In this document: positions 1-7,462 of the stretch, piece after piece
How the letters are laid out: each line of letters begins with the position of its first letter
Numbering within the stretch: position 1 is the first letter of the stretch
Origin: Terriglobia bacterium
GTDB taxonomy: Bacteria > Acidobacteriota > Terriglobia > Terriglobales > Acidobacteriaceae
Direction of reading: 5' to 3'
DNA: 32,636 nucleotides
Assembly (NCBI GenBank): GCA_020073105.1
Contig: JAIQFW010000024.1
Coordinates: forward strand, 1-32,636
Notes under the pieces: model-generated
Database searches by the model: none
The model's input: the letters and a program-made list of their open reading frames with translations, nothing else
What the model was told of the DNA's origin: nothing
Program-made: the position numbers and the translations under genes

Positions 1-109
1 GGTTTGCGCTTTTCAACCTGGGCTCGCTTTGAATCATCAGGGCCAGGAACTCGGTCCGACCCAGCCATCTCTTCGATCCCCTACCGCGATCATGATTACT
101 TTGTTCGAA

Positions 110-125
110 CTCCCTGTTTTGGGAG
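110..125. terminator. Short hairpin downstream of transposase
   Basis: CTCCC (110-114) and GGGAG (121-125) enclose a TGTTTT loop, 28 bp past the transposase stop. No clear T tract follows on the minus strand. It could be a weak terminator or an element of the IS right end. Confidence 0.3.
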
Positions 126-153
126 CGGGATGCCCCATCATTACGTCGGTGAT

Positions 154-1155
154 TTACTGCCCACCATCGGGATTTCCGGGCTCTCCCGCGTGCGAACCGA
201 GCTTATGCAACTGGCCGTAGTCCCAGCCGTTGCGCCACATCCAGTACAGATGCACCGCCAGCTTCCGTGCCATTGCCACCTTGGCGATCTTTCGTCCACG
301 CCGCATGGCAAGGTGGAAGAACTTGCTGCGCCACTCGGGTTGGCTGCGCACTGTGACCTGCGCCGCTTCCACCAGCAGGAAGCGCAGCAGCACATTGCCT
401 TGCTTGCTGATGTGCCCCAGTCGCCGCCGATCACCGCTGGACGCCTCCGTCGGAACCAGCCCCACATAGCTAGCGACCTGCTTGCCACAGTGGAAACGTT
501 GCGGCGTTCCGATCACCAACTCGAAGGCCAGAGCCGTCAGTGGGCCAACTCCCGGATGCGTCATCAGCCGCCGCGGCACTGGACGCTTTTCCACTTCCTC
601 CTCCAAGGCTCGGGTGAGTTCTTGGATCTTCGGCGTCAGTTGGTCGAGTACGTCGAGTAGATCCCGACGCCGCCGGCTGGCCCAGGGCGGCAGTGCGATG
701 GACTCGAGTTCCTGGCGGCCAGCAGTTCGCCACAGCGCCTTCTTGCGTCGTAACCCTTCGTTGAGAGCTACCACATGCAACTGATTCATCACCCGCGTCC
801 GCATCTGCACCAGCCGGTGCCGATGCCACAGCAGTTGTCGCAGATCACGATTCTCGGCGTCCGGCACCCAGATTCGCGGGAACCGGTCCTCCAGCATCAG
901 GCGCAACAACAGCTGCGCATCCTGACGATCCGTCTTTTGCTTGCGCACTCGTTTAGTGCGGATCTCCGCGGCGTTTCCGATCCACAACTCAAACTCCAAA
1001 TCGCGCAGCAAACGCTCAAACCAGCGCGAGTGCCCGCTGGATTCCATCCCCACACGCACGCCTACGTTTCGTTCTTTGATCTCGCCGTAGAACCGTTGCG
1101 CTTCTTCCGGGTGAACCAGTCGTTCTTCACCAAGGTCACCGCTCTCGGTATCCAC
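154..1155 (-). CDS. IS110-family transposase
   Basis: This is a DEDD-family RuvC-like transposase of about 333 aa that recombines the element with target DNA under bridge-RNA guidance. The tetrad appears intact as D2 (in VDTE if read through the start), E38 (GMESSGH), D76 and D79 (KTDRQDA). The C-terminal part has the helix-hairpin-helix-like HPGVGP (200-205) and the serine-containing segment EASSGDRRRLGHISKQGN (237-254) that holds the presumed nucleophile. The start is a problem. GTG at 1155 places the first Asp at residue 2 and cuts the first beta strand, while the frame upstream reads Q-Q-I-A-Y and reaches a stop at 1204-1206 without an ATG. Either GTG/ATT initiation is used or the 5' end has decayed. 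Nothing else in the frame is broken. The family is certain; activity is not. Confidence 0.93.
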   Translation of the reverse strand: MDTESGDLGEERLVHPEEAQRFYGEIKERNVGVRVGMESSGHSRWFERLLRDLEFELWIGNAAEIRTKRVRKQKTDRQDAQLLLRLMLEDRFPRIWVPDAENRDLRQLLWHRHRLVQMRTRVMNQLHVVALNEGLRRKKALWRTAGRQELESIALPPWASRRRRDLLDVLDQLTPKIQELTRALEEEVEKRPVPRRLMTHPGVGPLTALAFELVIGTPQRFHCGKQVASYVGLVPTEASSGDRRRLGHISKQGNVLLRFLLVEAAQVTVRSQPEWRSKFFHLAMRRGRKIAKVAMARKLAVHLYWMWRNGWDYGQLHKLGSHAGEPGNPDGGQ

Positions 1156-1460
1156 GTATGCAATTTGCTGGAAGCTCGGATGAGAGCCGACATTGTTATG
1201 GAATCATTACGCTCATTGACCCGGTTCGTGAGAATAAAAGGGGGGTTCATCGTCCCGAAAACAACGAAAAGCCCGCTCATGGACCGCCCGGTCGCAGGAA
1301 GTGGCCGTACTAATCCGTAACGGCTATCTTGCGGGACCATCCGAAAACGGGCGCGTTCTAAGGCCCTTCTTAGAGGCCGCCCTCCCGGATGGGCCTGGAG
1401 ATCATCCCGTAGATAGCGGCGCGTCCTAGGGGCCTCCAGTGAAACGGGCCTCCCGCAAGT
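154..1460 (-). mobile_element. IS110-family insertion sequence (ends not defined)
   Basis: The unit consists of a DEDD-type IS110 transposase gene plus the structured non-coding DNA just upstream of it. IS110 elements lack long terminal inverted repeats and are excised as circles whose left end carries a guide (bridge) RNA, so the boundaries cannot be read from inverted repeats. The coordinates cover only the part I can support: the transposase gene and the leader up to the outermost inverted-repeat arm. A short hairpin (stem CTCCC/GGGAG, 110-125) lies downstream and may belong to the right end. The true ends need comparison with another copy or an empty site. Confidence 0.6.
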
Positions 1461-1480
1461 AGCTTTAGAATCAGCGCGAA
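1207..1480 (-). ncRNA. Candidate IS110 bridge-RNA region / structured transposase leader
   Basis: This non-coding stretch upstream of the transposase is rich in inverted repeats. There is a perfect 9-bp pair CTTGCGGGA (1328-1336) / TCCCGCAAG (1451-1459). A 7-bp pair GCTATCT (1323-1329) / AGATAGC (1411-1417) and a 6-bp pair CTGGAG (1395-1400) / CTCCAG (1434-1439) also occur. A compact hairpin TCTAAG (1357-1362) / CTTAGA (1369-1374) sits inside with a 6-nt loop. In the IS110 group a bridge RNA with two loops is transcribed from the left end just upstream of the transposase, so position and structure fit. I cannot identify the target-binding and donor-binding loops by eye. The remainder of 1156-1560 shows no convincing gene. 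Confidence 0.4.
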
Positions 1481-1560
1481 ATTTTGAGTGTTTCGAGGGT
1501 CTAACCAGCACTATTTCCGGCTGAAAAAAAAGCAGAGCTTGGTAACTCTTAGTCCCAGTT

Positions 1561-1986
1561 TCATCGGAGCTGTTCAATTATGATTCCGAAGTTGTACACC
1601 GACCCTGGAGGGTCCCCGCCATGAAAGGTGTAGTACGTCACTGGGACGCCGGGCTTCGGGGCGAATATCCGAGCGCCAAGCTGTATGACTCCTTTGCCTG
1701 AGTCGCCAGCCCCAATACCAATCTGTTCCGATTGGTGAAGTCCCGTCACGTCCTGCCATTTCACGACTACATCCCAGGCATTGCTGTTGGGAGGCCCACT
1801 AACGGATAGGTATTCGCTGAGGCGATAGAGGCCTGGCGTTGTAGGAGTAAAGATCGTCACTTCCGGAAGATTGTCCTTCTGCTGGGTCAAGATCACGTCT
1901 TGAACTACCGTCCATTGAGGGGTTTGGCTGACGGCCAAGCCGCAAGTGGAGATACAGATTGTAAGTACGGCAATCATTCTTCTCAT
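1561..1986 (-). CDS. Hypothetical secreted protein
   Basis: This 141-aa protein has an N-terminal signal peptide: basic MRR, a hydrophobic stretch to about residue 18, then a likely cleavage after AVS or SQT. The mature part is beta-rich, with alternating hydrophobic residues such as VTIFTP and WDVVVKW, and has no cysteine. I recognise no family. The start at 1986 is supported by AAGGGG about 8 bp upstream. It lies between the IS110 element and the tRNA-like fragment, so it may be cargo of an integrated element rather than backbone. No neighbour indicates a function. Confidence 0.7.
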   Translation of the reverse strand: MRRMIAVLTICISTCGLAVSQTPQWTVVQDVILTQQKDNLPEVTIFTPTTPGLYRLSEYLSVSGPPNSNAWDVVVKWQDVTGLHQSEQIGIGAGDSGKGVIQLGARIFAPKPGVPVTYYTFHGGDPPGSVYNFGIIIEQLR

Positions 1987-2149
1987 GTAAAGGTCCCCTT
2001 ACTGTAGGCCTCGGGCGTGCGAGAGAGTAGCACATTCAGCCCCAGAATTTTGTGCTAATTTGTGCTACCGATACGCCTATCCCGCCTTTCGTGCCTTTGT
2101 CGCTTATTGTAAAATCAATAACTTGAGGGTTTTCAATACCCGTCAATCG

Positions 2150-2178
2150 TTGGAGTTCAAGTCTCTCCGGGTCCGCCA
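2150..2178 (+). other. tRNA 3'-end-like fragment, possible attachment-site scar
   Basis: The sequence resembles the 3' third of a tRNA: a T-stem/loop with GGAG-TTCAAGT-CTCT, then CGGGTCC, a discriminator G and CCA (2176-2178). The matching 5' acceptor strand (GGACCCG) is not found in the ~100 bp upstream, so this is not a complete tRNA. Upstream lies AT-richer DNA with TTGTAAAATCAATAAC, unlike the surrounding genes. Such fragments are usual at the distal end of elements that integrated into a tRNA 3' end. From its polarity, the element would lie to the left. The fragment ends directly at the thiO start codon. Confidence 0.45.
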
Positions 2179-3264
2179 GTGACCTTGCAAACCTGGGACG
2201 CGATCATCGTAGGCGGTGGCATCATTGGGCTCTCGCTTTCGATTTCCATGCGCAAACGAGGGGCCCGGATCCTGCTAGTCGAACGCGGAGAACCCGGCCG
2301 GGAGGCTTCTCGCGCTGCGGCCGGAATGCTCGTCGATTTTCCGGAAGAAACTCCTGCGCTGCTGCAGCCGTTCGCCGCCGCCAGCGCAGCCATGTATCCT
2401 GAATTTGTACATGAATTGAAAGATGAGTCGGGAATCAACCCTGATCTGCGCGGGCAAGGCACGATCGTGTTTGCGCCGGGGGAGGCTTACAAGAGTGATC
2501 ACGCTCCAGCGGAGAAGCTCCTCCCTGGTCAAGTCGCTCAGTTAGAGCCGGCATTGGCTGCTTCGCATGGTCCCGCGTTCTACTTGAAGGAACGCAGCGT
2601 CGACCCGCGGGCGCTGGTGGCGGCTGCGCTGAAAGCAGCCCGGCACCGCGGGGTGGATATCTCTTCCGGCTCCGCGGTAACGGAGTTGCTCCTTTGTGAT
2701 GGCCGCGTCGAGGGCGTTGTCACTGCCAAGACCACCTACCGCGCCCCGATCGTCGTCAACTGCGCCGGTGCGTGGGCGGGGCAGATCTCTCCGCACCGCT
2801 TCCCTACTCGACCGGTGAAGGGACAAATGCTTTCGGTGGTGGGACAGCCGGTGCTGAAGCACGTTATCCGCTCGGACGAAGTCTACCTCGTACCCCGCAG
2901 CGACGGGCGAATTCTGATCGGCGCGACCGTGGAAGAGGCGGGATTCGACAAGCGCACCGACGCTGATACCATCCACCGCATGCATCAGGCGGCTATCCGC
3001 TTGGTCCCTGCCCTGGAGCGGGCGCGCGTCCTGGAGGATTGGGCCGGCTTGCGGCCAGGTACACCCGACGACTTGCCGATCCTTGGCGCCACCGGCACAG
3101 CGGGCTACTTTGTCGCCACCGGGCATTTCCGCAACGGCATTCTGCTCGCCCCGGTGACTGCGCATGTCACGGCGCAGGTGATTGCAGGAGCAAAGCCCGA
3201 CTACGACCTAGCGGCGTTTTCTCCAGAGCGGTTTCAACAGACTGAAGCTCTCGCTCCCTCATAA
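2179..3264 (+). CDS. thiO: Glycine oxidase ThiO (FAD-dependent)
   Basis: This 361-aa FAD-dependent amine oxidase of the DAO family would oxidise glycine to iminoacetate/glyoxylate for the thiazole moiety of thiamine. The N-terminus has the Rossmann motif VGGGIIGLSLS (11-21), followed by the acidic residue of LLVERG that binds the adenosine ribose. The FAD-contacting GREASRAAAGML follows, and RPVKGQML, VYLVPRSDGRILIGATVEEAGF and the C-terminal DWAGLRPGTPDDLPILG / GHFRNGILLAP are typical of ThiO. The length fits the family. The GTG start lies immediately after the tRNA-like fragment and lacks an obvious ribosome-binding site, so expression signals may have been replaced by the insertion. No other thi genes are present. 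A general D-amino acid or sarcosine oxidase is the alternative. Confidence 0.85.
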   Translation: MTLQTWDAIIVGGGIIGLSLSISMRKRGARILLVERGEPGREASRAAAGMLVDFPEETPALLQPFAAASAAMYPEFVHELKDESGINPDLRGQGTIVFAPGEAYKSDHAPAEKLLPGQVAQLEPALAASHGPAFYLKERSVDPRALVAAALKAARHRGVDISSGSAVTELLLCDGRVEGVVTAKTTYRAPIVVNCAGAWAGQISPHRFPTRPVKGQMLSVVGQPVLKHVIRSDEVYLVPRSDGRILIGATVEEAGFDKRTDADTIHRMHQAAIRLVPALERARVLEDWAGLRPGTPDDLPILGATGTAGYFVATGHFRNGILLAPVTAHVTAQVIAGAKPDYDLAAFSPERFQQTEALAPS

Positions 3265-3267
3265 AGT

Positions 3268-3302
3268 AGCGCCCTCGCGACAGCCGGCAGGATGCCGGCG
3301 CT
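3268..3302. repeat. Intergenic hairpin repeat (GCCGGC palindrome)
   Basis: AGCGCC (3268-3273) and GGCGCT (3297-3302) flank GCCGGC (3283-3288) and GCCGGC (3294-3299), forming a GC-rich cruciform just after thiO. It resembles the dispersed intergenic hairpins of acidobacterial genomes and may also act as a terminator between the convergent genes. Confidence 0.5.
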
Positions 3303-3333
3303 ACAGAACATGTCCACGGAAGCCAGATAGCTC

Positions 3334-3561
3334 CTACGCTTTCGGCTTGAAGCCGGAGCAGACGAGTACCGGCAAGCGCGGATACTTGGCGAACTTCGGA
3401 TCGCTTTCGGAGACGGCACAGCGGTAAAACGTAGATCCCTTGGCAGACTCGATCCGCCTCACATGGTGGCAATCGAGGCAAAGCCCGATCCGGCTTTTTC
3501 CCGGACTTTCGGTAGAACCTTCCTTCATCTCCGCAGCATATCTCACCGGCGAATTCTCCAT
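3334..3561 (-). CDS. Small cysteine-motif protein (putative zinc-binding)
   Basis: The predicted protein is about 75 aa with four cysteines in two clusters: LCLDC (Cys-x2-Cys) followed by CHHVRR-type basic residues, then FYRC and LVCSGF. Such a pattern suggests one structural zinc. I recognise the general appearance of small Cys-rich conserved proteins but no named family. The ATG at 3561 gives MENSPV. A second ATG at 3528 (MKEGST) is equally possible, and neither has a good ribosome-binding site. A still longer GTG start at 3606 would run into the adjacent repeat hairpin and is unlikely. It converges with thiO. Confidence 0.65.
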   Translation of the reverse strand: MENSPVRYAAEMKEGSTESPGKSRIGLCLDCHHVRRIESAKGSTFYRCAVSESDPKFAKYPRLPVLVCSGFKPKA

Positions 3562-3603
3562 CAGGTCACTTGCTCGGCTGGAAGTTCTTAACCACAGGGG
3601 GGC

Positions 3604-3647
3604 CACAGAGGTACACGGAGAGAGAGCCTTCGGCTCAAACCTCTGTG
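3604..3647. repeat. Intergenic inverted repeat / possible terminator
   Basis: CACAGAGGT (3604-3612) pairs with ACCTCTGTG (3639-3647), and an inner hairpin GAGCC (3624-3628) / GGCTC (3632-3636) sits in the loop. It continues into CCTCCGTGG. This is the CACAGAGG-type repeat often scattered between genes in such genomes. It lies at the 3' side of the M13 peptidase gene and could stop its transcript. Confidence 0.5.
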
Positions 3648-3707
3648 CTCCTCCGTGGTTGATGATTTCAGACCACTACTCAGGCTCGAAGACCAGTGAA
3701 CGGGACT

Positions 3708-5780
3708 CTACCAAATCCTCACACGGTCTGCCGGCGCCAGATACAGCTTCTCTGCGGGCTGAACGTCAAACGCAGCGTACCAGGCGTCGATGTTGCGCAC
3801 TGTAGCTGCCCGATACTCGCCCGGCGCATGCGGATCGGTCATGACCTGCTGACGAAGCGATGCCTCACGAGTCTTCGATCCCCAGTTCTGGGCGAAGGCG
3901 ATGAAGAACTGCTGGTCGCCGGAGAATCCGTCCAGCTCAGGCGCGGCATGGCCGGAAAGCGACGCGTGATAACCGTCGTAGGCCGCGGCGACCCCGGCAA
4001 CGTCGGCAATATTCTCGCCCAGCGTCTGCTTTCCGTTTACGGCGAGGTCCGGAAACGGCTTGTAGGTGTCATACTGCGCTGCCAGTTTTGCCGTCGCCGC
4101 CTCGAAATGGGCAAGATCGTCCGGAGTCCACCAGTTGCGTACCCTTCCCTTGGAATCGAAAGCCGCCCCTTCCGAGTCGAAGGTGTGGCTGATTTCGTGC
4201 CCGATCACGGTGCCGATTGCGCCATAGTTGTTAGCAGCGGGCGCCTGCGCATCAAAGAACGGCGGTTGCAGGATGGCAGCGGGAAAGTTCAGGGCATTTT
4301 GTAGCGGAAGATTGACGGCGTTTACGGTCTGCGGGGTCATCGACCACTCTTTGCGGTCGACCGGCTTACCCAGTCGTGCAACGCCCCGACCATAGTCGAA
4401 GAGAATGCCACGCCAGACATTGCCGAAGACATCATCGGCCTTGACCTCGTACCCCGAATAGTCACGCCAGGTTCCGGTGTAGCCGATGCCCACGTACAGT
4501 GTGCTCAGCTTGGCCTGGGCTTCCGCTTTGGTGGACGGATCCATCCAGGAGAGCGCCTCAATCCTCTTGCGGAACGCTGCGATGATGTTCGCAACCATGG
4601 CATCGGCCTCTGCCTTGGCCTCCGGAGGGAAGTAGTGCTGCGCATAAATTTTTCCCACCTCATCGCCGAGGAACCGGTTGACCACTTCCACCCCCCGCTT
4701 CCAGCGCGGCCGTTGCTCCGGCGTGCCGGCGAGCACCTTGCCAAAAAATGCGAAACGTTCGTCGGCAATCGCTTTCGGCAAGAGACCGCCGTAGGCCTCG
4801 ATCAGGTGGTACGCCAGCCAGTCCTTCCACGTGTCCAGCGAAGTGGAAGCCACCAGAGCAGACTCGCCGGTGAAAGCGGAGGGTTGCCAGACAATGAACT
4901 CGTTTTGTTTGCTGAGACCAGCGCCGCGGAAAAACTCTCGCCAGTCAAGGCCCGGTGCCTTGGCGGCGAAGTCGACCTGCTTCCAGGGATTGTTGGCCTT
5001 ATGGATATTTTCGCTGTCCGCCAAGCTGAGATGCATCTGCGCAATGGCGTGCTCCAGATTGACGATCCCTGCGGCCCGAGCATCCGTCTCGGTGAATCCC
5101 GCCAGCTTGAGCATGGCAGAGACGTGCGCCTGATACTTGGCGCGAATGTCACGCATGTGTTCGTTGTCGGCCAGGTAATACCCCCGGTCCGGCAGTTGTA
5201 GTCCGCCCTGCAGCAGATAGGCCGCGTAGTGGCCAGAGTCGTTGAAACCGGGAGCTACCCACATTCCGAACAGGTTTGGGGTGTGGAAGTTGGTGTTGTT
5301 CAGCGCGTCGACATCGGCGCGCAGACTTTCCCCCAACGCGCGCGCCAGTTCCCGCTTGTTACGGATGGCGCCGATGGCGTCCAGGTGCGGGCGGAGCGGC
5401 GCCAGGCCCTTGGCTTCGATCCCGGCCTCGTCCATATAGGAGTTGTAAAGGTCGGCAAGTTTGCGGACCCCGGAGCCGGCCGGGGCGCTGCCCTTGGCCG
5501 CTTCGTCGATCAGGTCGGCCGTGCGCTTGCTGCTCAATTCGGCGAGGGCTGTAAATACACCGATGCCGCCGCGGTCTGGCGGAATCTCCGTGCGTTTAAT
5601 CCAGTCCCCGTTCGCGTACTGGTAGAAATCATTGCCCGGCTTGACCGAGCGGTCCATGTTGGCGACCGCGATGCCATGGGTCTGGGGCTGGGACGGTTCT
5701 TGAGCGAAGGCGGAAGCGAAGAGTGTCGCGAGAATGGCAAAGGTCAGAAGAATATGCGTGAACTTTAAAGTGAATCTCAT
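3708..5780 (-). CDS. M13 family zinc metallopeptidase (PepO/neprilysin-like)
   Basis: This 690-aa exported endopeptidase cleaves oligopeptides in the periplasm or outside the cell. A signal peptide (hydrophobic to about residue 26, ending SAFA) is followed by the M13 N-terminal domain (GNDFYQYANGDWIKRTEIP). The C-terminal catalytic domain has HEISH (528-532) and GENIAD (588-593), with H528, H532 and E589 as zinc ligands, E529 as catalytic base and D593 as support. The C-terminus ends VRIW rather than the eukaryotic Cys-x2-Trp. The segment that normally reads NAYY before FPAAILQPP here reads VNAVNLPLQNALNFPAAILQ, so the aromatic substrate-binding residues differ. The start at 5780 has GGAG about 10 bp upstream. 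The M20 peptidase gene is divergent from it. The two may serve peptide scavenging, but that is inference. Confidence 0.95.
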   Translation of the reverse strand: MRFTLKFTHILLTFAILATLFASAFAQEPSQPQTHGIAVANMDRSVKPGNDFYQYANGDWIKRTEIPPDRGGIGVFTALAELSSKRTADLIDEAAKGSAPAGSGVRKLADLYNSYMDEAGIEAKGLAPLRPHLDAIGAIRNKRELARALGESLRADVDALNNTNFHTPNLFGMWVAPGFNDSGHYAAYLLQGGLQLPDRGYYLADNEHMRDIRAKYQAHVSAMLKLAGFTETDARAAGIVNLEHAIAQMHLSLADSENIHKANNPWKQVDFAAKAPGLDWREFFRGAGLSKQNEFIVWQPSAFTGESALVASTSLDTWKDWLAYHLIEAYGGLLPKAIADERFAFFGKVLAGTPEQRPRWKRGVEVVNRFLGDEVGKIYAQHYFPPEAKAEADAMVANIIAAFRKRIEALSWMDPSTKAEAQAKLSTLYVGIGYTGTWRDYSGYEVKADDVFGNVWRGILFDYGRGVARLGKPVDRKEWSMTPQTVNAVNLPLQNALNFPAAILQPPFFDAQAPAANNYGAIGTVIGHEISHTFDSEGAAFDSKGRVRNWWTPDDLAHFEAATAKLAAQYDTYKPFPDLAVNGKQTLGENIADVAGVAAAYDGYHASLSGHAAPELDGFSGDQQFFIAFAQNWGSKTREASLRQQVMTDPHAPGEYRAATVRNIDAWYAAFDVQPAEKLYLAPADRVRIW

Positions 5781-6021
5781 GAAGGTGGACTCCAGAAGAA
5801 TTTTATGACTGCACTACAAACAGCTGAACTGTGTCAGGCGCCGGCCACAAAGAGGGTAGCACGAGCGTGGAATTCCGCCGTGTGACGCAGGCCACGCAGG
5901 AGCGTGTCGGCGCGCTGTCCGCACGGAAATTAGGCCCGCCCCTCAGGTATACTTAGGCGTTTTCATCCGTCAACAGAAAGTCGTGATCGCGTTCCCGCGC
6001 GAGAAATGAGGAGACAGACCT

Positions 6022-7395
6022 ATGGCTTCCCCGGCAGTCGATTATGCACGTCAGAACCAGCAACGCTTCTTAGATGAACTCAAAGATCTGCTTCGTATCC
6101 CCAGCATCAGCACTCTGGAAGAGCACAAATCCGACGTGCAGAAGGCCGCTGATTTCGTCGCCAGTGAATTGCGCCGCATCGGAATGGAAAATGTCGAAGT
6201 CATTCCGACCAAGGGGCATCCCCTGCTTTATGCCGACTGGCTCCACGCGCCCGGCAAGCCGACCGTCCTGATGTATGCGCACTTTGACGTGCAGCCCCCC
6301 GACCCGCTCGACGAATGGCATACACCTCCCTTTGAGCCTACCGAGCGCAACAGCAACATCTACGCACGTGGCGCGGTCGACGACAAAGGCCAGCTCTGGA
6401 TGGAAGTCAAAGCGCTCGAATCCCTGATGAAAACCCACGGCGGCAAGCTCCCGCTGAACGTCAAGATTATTTTCGAAGGAGAAGAGGAAGTCGGTGGCGA
6501 GTCGATCGCCGAGTACGTGCGGAAGCAGAAGGCGAAGCTCAAGGCTGACTTCGCCCTGGTGTGCGATACCGAGTTGTTTGCTCCGGACCTTCCGACCCTG
6601 TGTGTGGGGCTGCGCGGCCTGGTTTATACCGAGATCGAAGCCTACGGCGCCAAGACCGATCTGCACTCCGGCATGTATGGCGGAGCCGCGCCCAATCCAT
6701 TCTTCGCTTTGATCGAGATCATCAGCAAACTGAAAGACTCCAAGGGCAAGATCCTGATTCCGGGTTTCTATTCCAAGGTCAAGAAGCCGACGAACGACGA
6801 ACTCAAGGCCTGGAAAAAGCTCCCCTTCAACGAAGAACATTATCGGAAGACGGAAGTCGGTTCCAAGGTGTTGACCGGCGAACCAGGATTCTCTGTGCTG
6901 TATCGCACTTGGGCGCGTCCCACGCTTGAAGTCCACGGCATGCCTGGCGGATTTACTGCTCCCGGGGCCAAGACTGTGATCCCGGCCAAGGCCGCGGCAA
7001 AGGTCTCCATGCGGATGGTGCCGAACCAGGATCCGGATGACATCCTGAAACGCTACACGGCATTTGTGAAGAAGCTCACGCCCAAGGGCATCGAGACCAA
7101 GATCAAGGTCTGGAGCAAGGGCCCGGCCTGCGTGGTGGGGACGGACAACGAGTACGTAAAAGCTTCCACCGAGGCGATGCACGAGATCTTCAAGAAAGAC
7201 ACGGTGTTTATCCGTTCCGGCGGCTCGATCCCCATCGTGACGGACTTCCAGGACGTGCTGAAGATTCCCAGCGTGATGATGGGCTTCGGCCTGCCTGACG
7301 ATAATCTGCACGCTCCCAATGAGAAGTTCCACATTCCGAACTTCTATCGCGGGATCGAGTCGATGTGCCTGTTCTTTGAGAAGCTCGGCGGGTAG
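6022..7395 (+). CDS. M20 family dipeptidase / metallo-hydrolase
   Basis: This 457-aa cytosolic dizinc peptidase of the M20 (ArgE/DapE/CPG2) family is closest to dipeptidases of the CNDP type. Visible metal ligands are H87 with D89 (YAHFDVQP), bridging D120 (RGAVDDKG), the base E154 and ligand E155 (FEGEEEVGG), D182 (VCDTELF) and a C-terminal His in HAPNEKFHIPNF. The lid-domain His lies in DLHSGMYGGAAPNP. There is no signal peptide. The ATG is supported by GAGGAG (6008-6013) 8 bp upstream, and a TATACT -10-like hexamer lies at 5948-5953. It probably hydrolyses di- or oligopeptides taken up by the cell. The exact substrate is unknown. Confidence 0.93.
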   Translation: MASPAVDYARQNQQRFLDELKDLLRIPSISTLEEHKSDVQKAADFVASELRRIGMENVEVIPTKGHPLLYADWLHAPGKPTVLMYAHFDVQPPDPLDEWHTPPFEPTERNSNIYARGAVDDKGQLWMEVKALESLMKTHGGKLPLNVKIIFEGEEEVGGESIAEYVRKQKAKLKADFALVCDTELFAPDLPTLCVGLRGLVYTEIEAYGAKTDLHSGMYGGAAPNPFFALIEIISKLKDSKGKILIPGFYSKVKKPTNDELKAWKKLPFNEEHYRKTEVGSKVLTGEPGFSVLYRTWARPTLEVHGMPGGFTAPGAKTVIPAKAAAKVSMRMVPNQDPDDILKRYTAFVKKLTPKGIETKIKVWSKGPACVVGTDNEYVKASTEAMHEIFKKDTVFIRSGGSIPIVTDFQDVLKIPSVMMGFGLPDDNLHAPNEKFHIPNFYRGIESMCLFFEKLGG

Positions 7396-7420
7396 CGATA
7401 ATCTGCTTCTCAGGTTGGGT

Positions 7421-7444
7421 GGCGCGGGCATCTCTGCCCGCGCC
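7421..7444. terminator. Bidirectional hairpin between convergent genes
   Basis: GGCGCGGGCA (7421-7430) and TGCCCGCGCC (7435-7444) form a perfect 10-bp stem with a TCTC loop, between the stops of the M20 gene (7395) and the minus-strand secreted protein gene (7463). There is no strong T tract on either side. It also resembles a dispersed REP-like repeat. Confidence 0.6.
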
Positions 7445-7462
7445 TCCTCTAGCGCGCCCCGA

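Noticed and set aside
4-660. Plus-strand open frame of 218 codons opposite the transposase
   Set aside because: It lies antisense to the IS110 gene, whose domains are clear, and its product resembles no protein.
1062-1577. 171-codon minus-strand frame in the IS leader
   Set aside because: It overlaps the transposase start in another frame, crosses the structured leader and looks non-coding.
2100-2178. Complete tRNA gene
   Set aside because: The 3' third looks like a tRNA but no 5' acceptor strand or D-arm partner is found upstream.
6070-7431. Long antisense open frame (453 codons) over the M20 peptidase gene
   Set aside because: It mirrors the codon bias of the true gene, which has all metal ligands and a ribosome-binding site.
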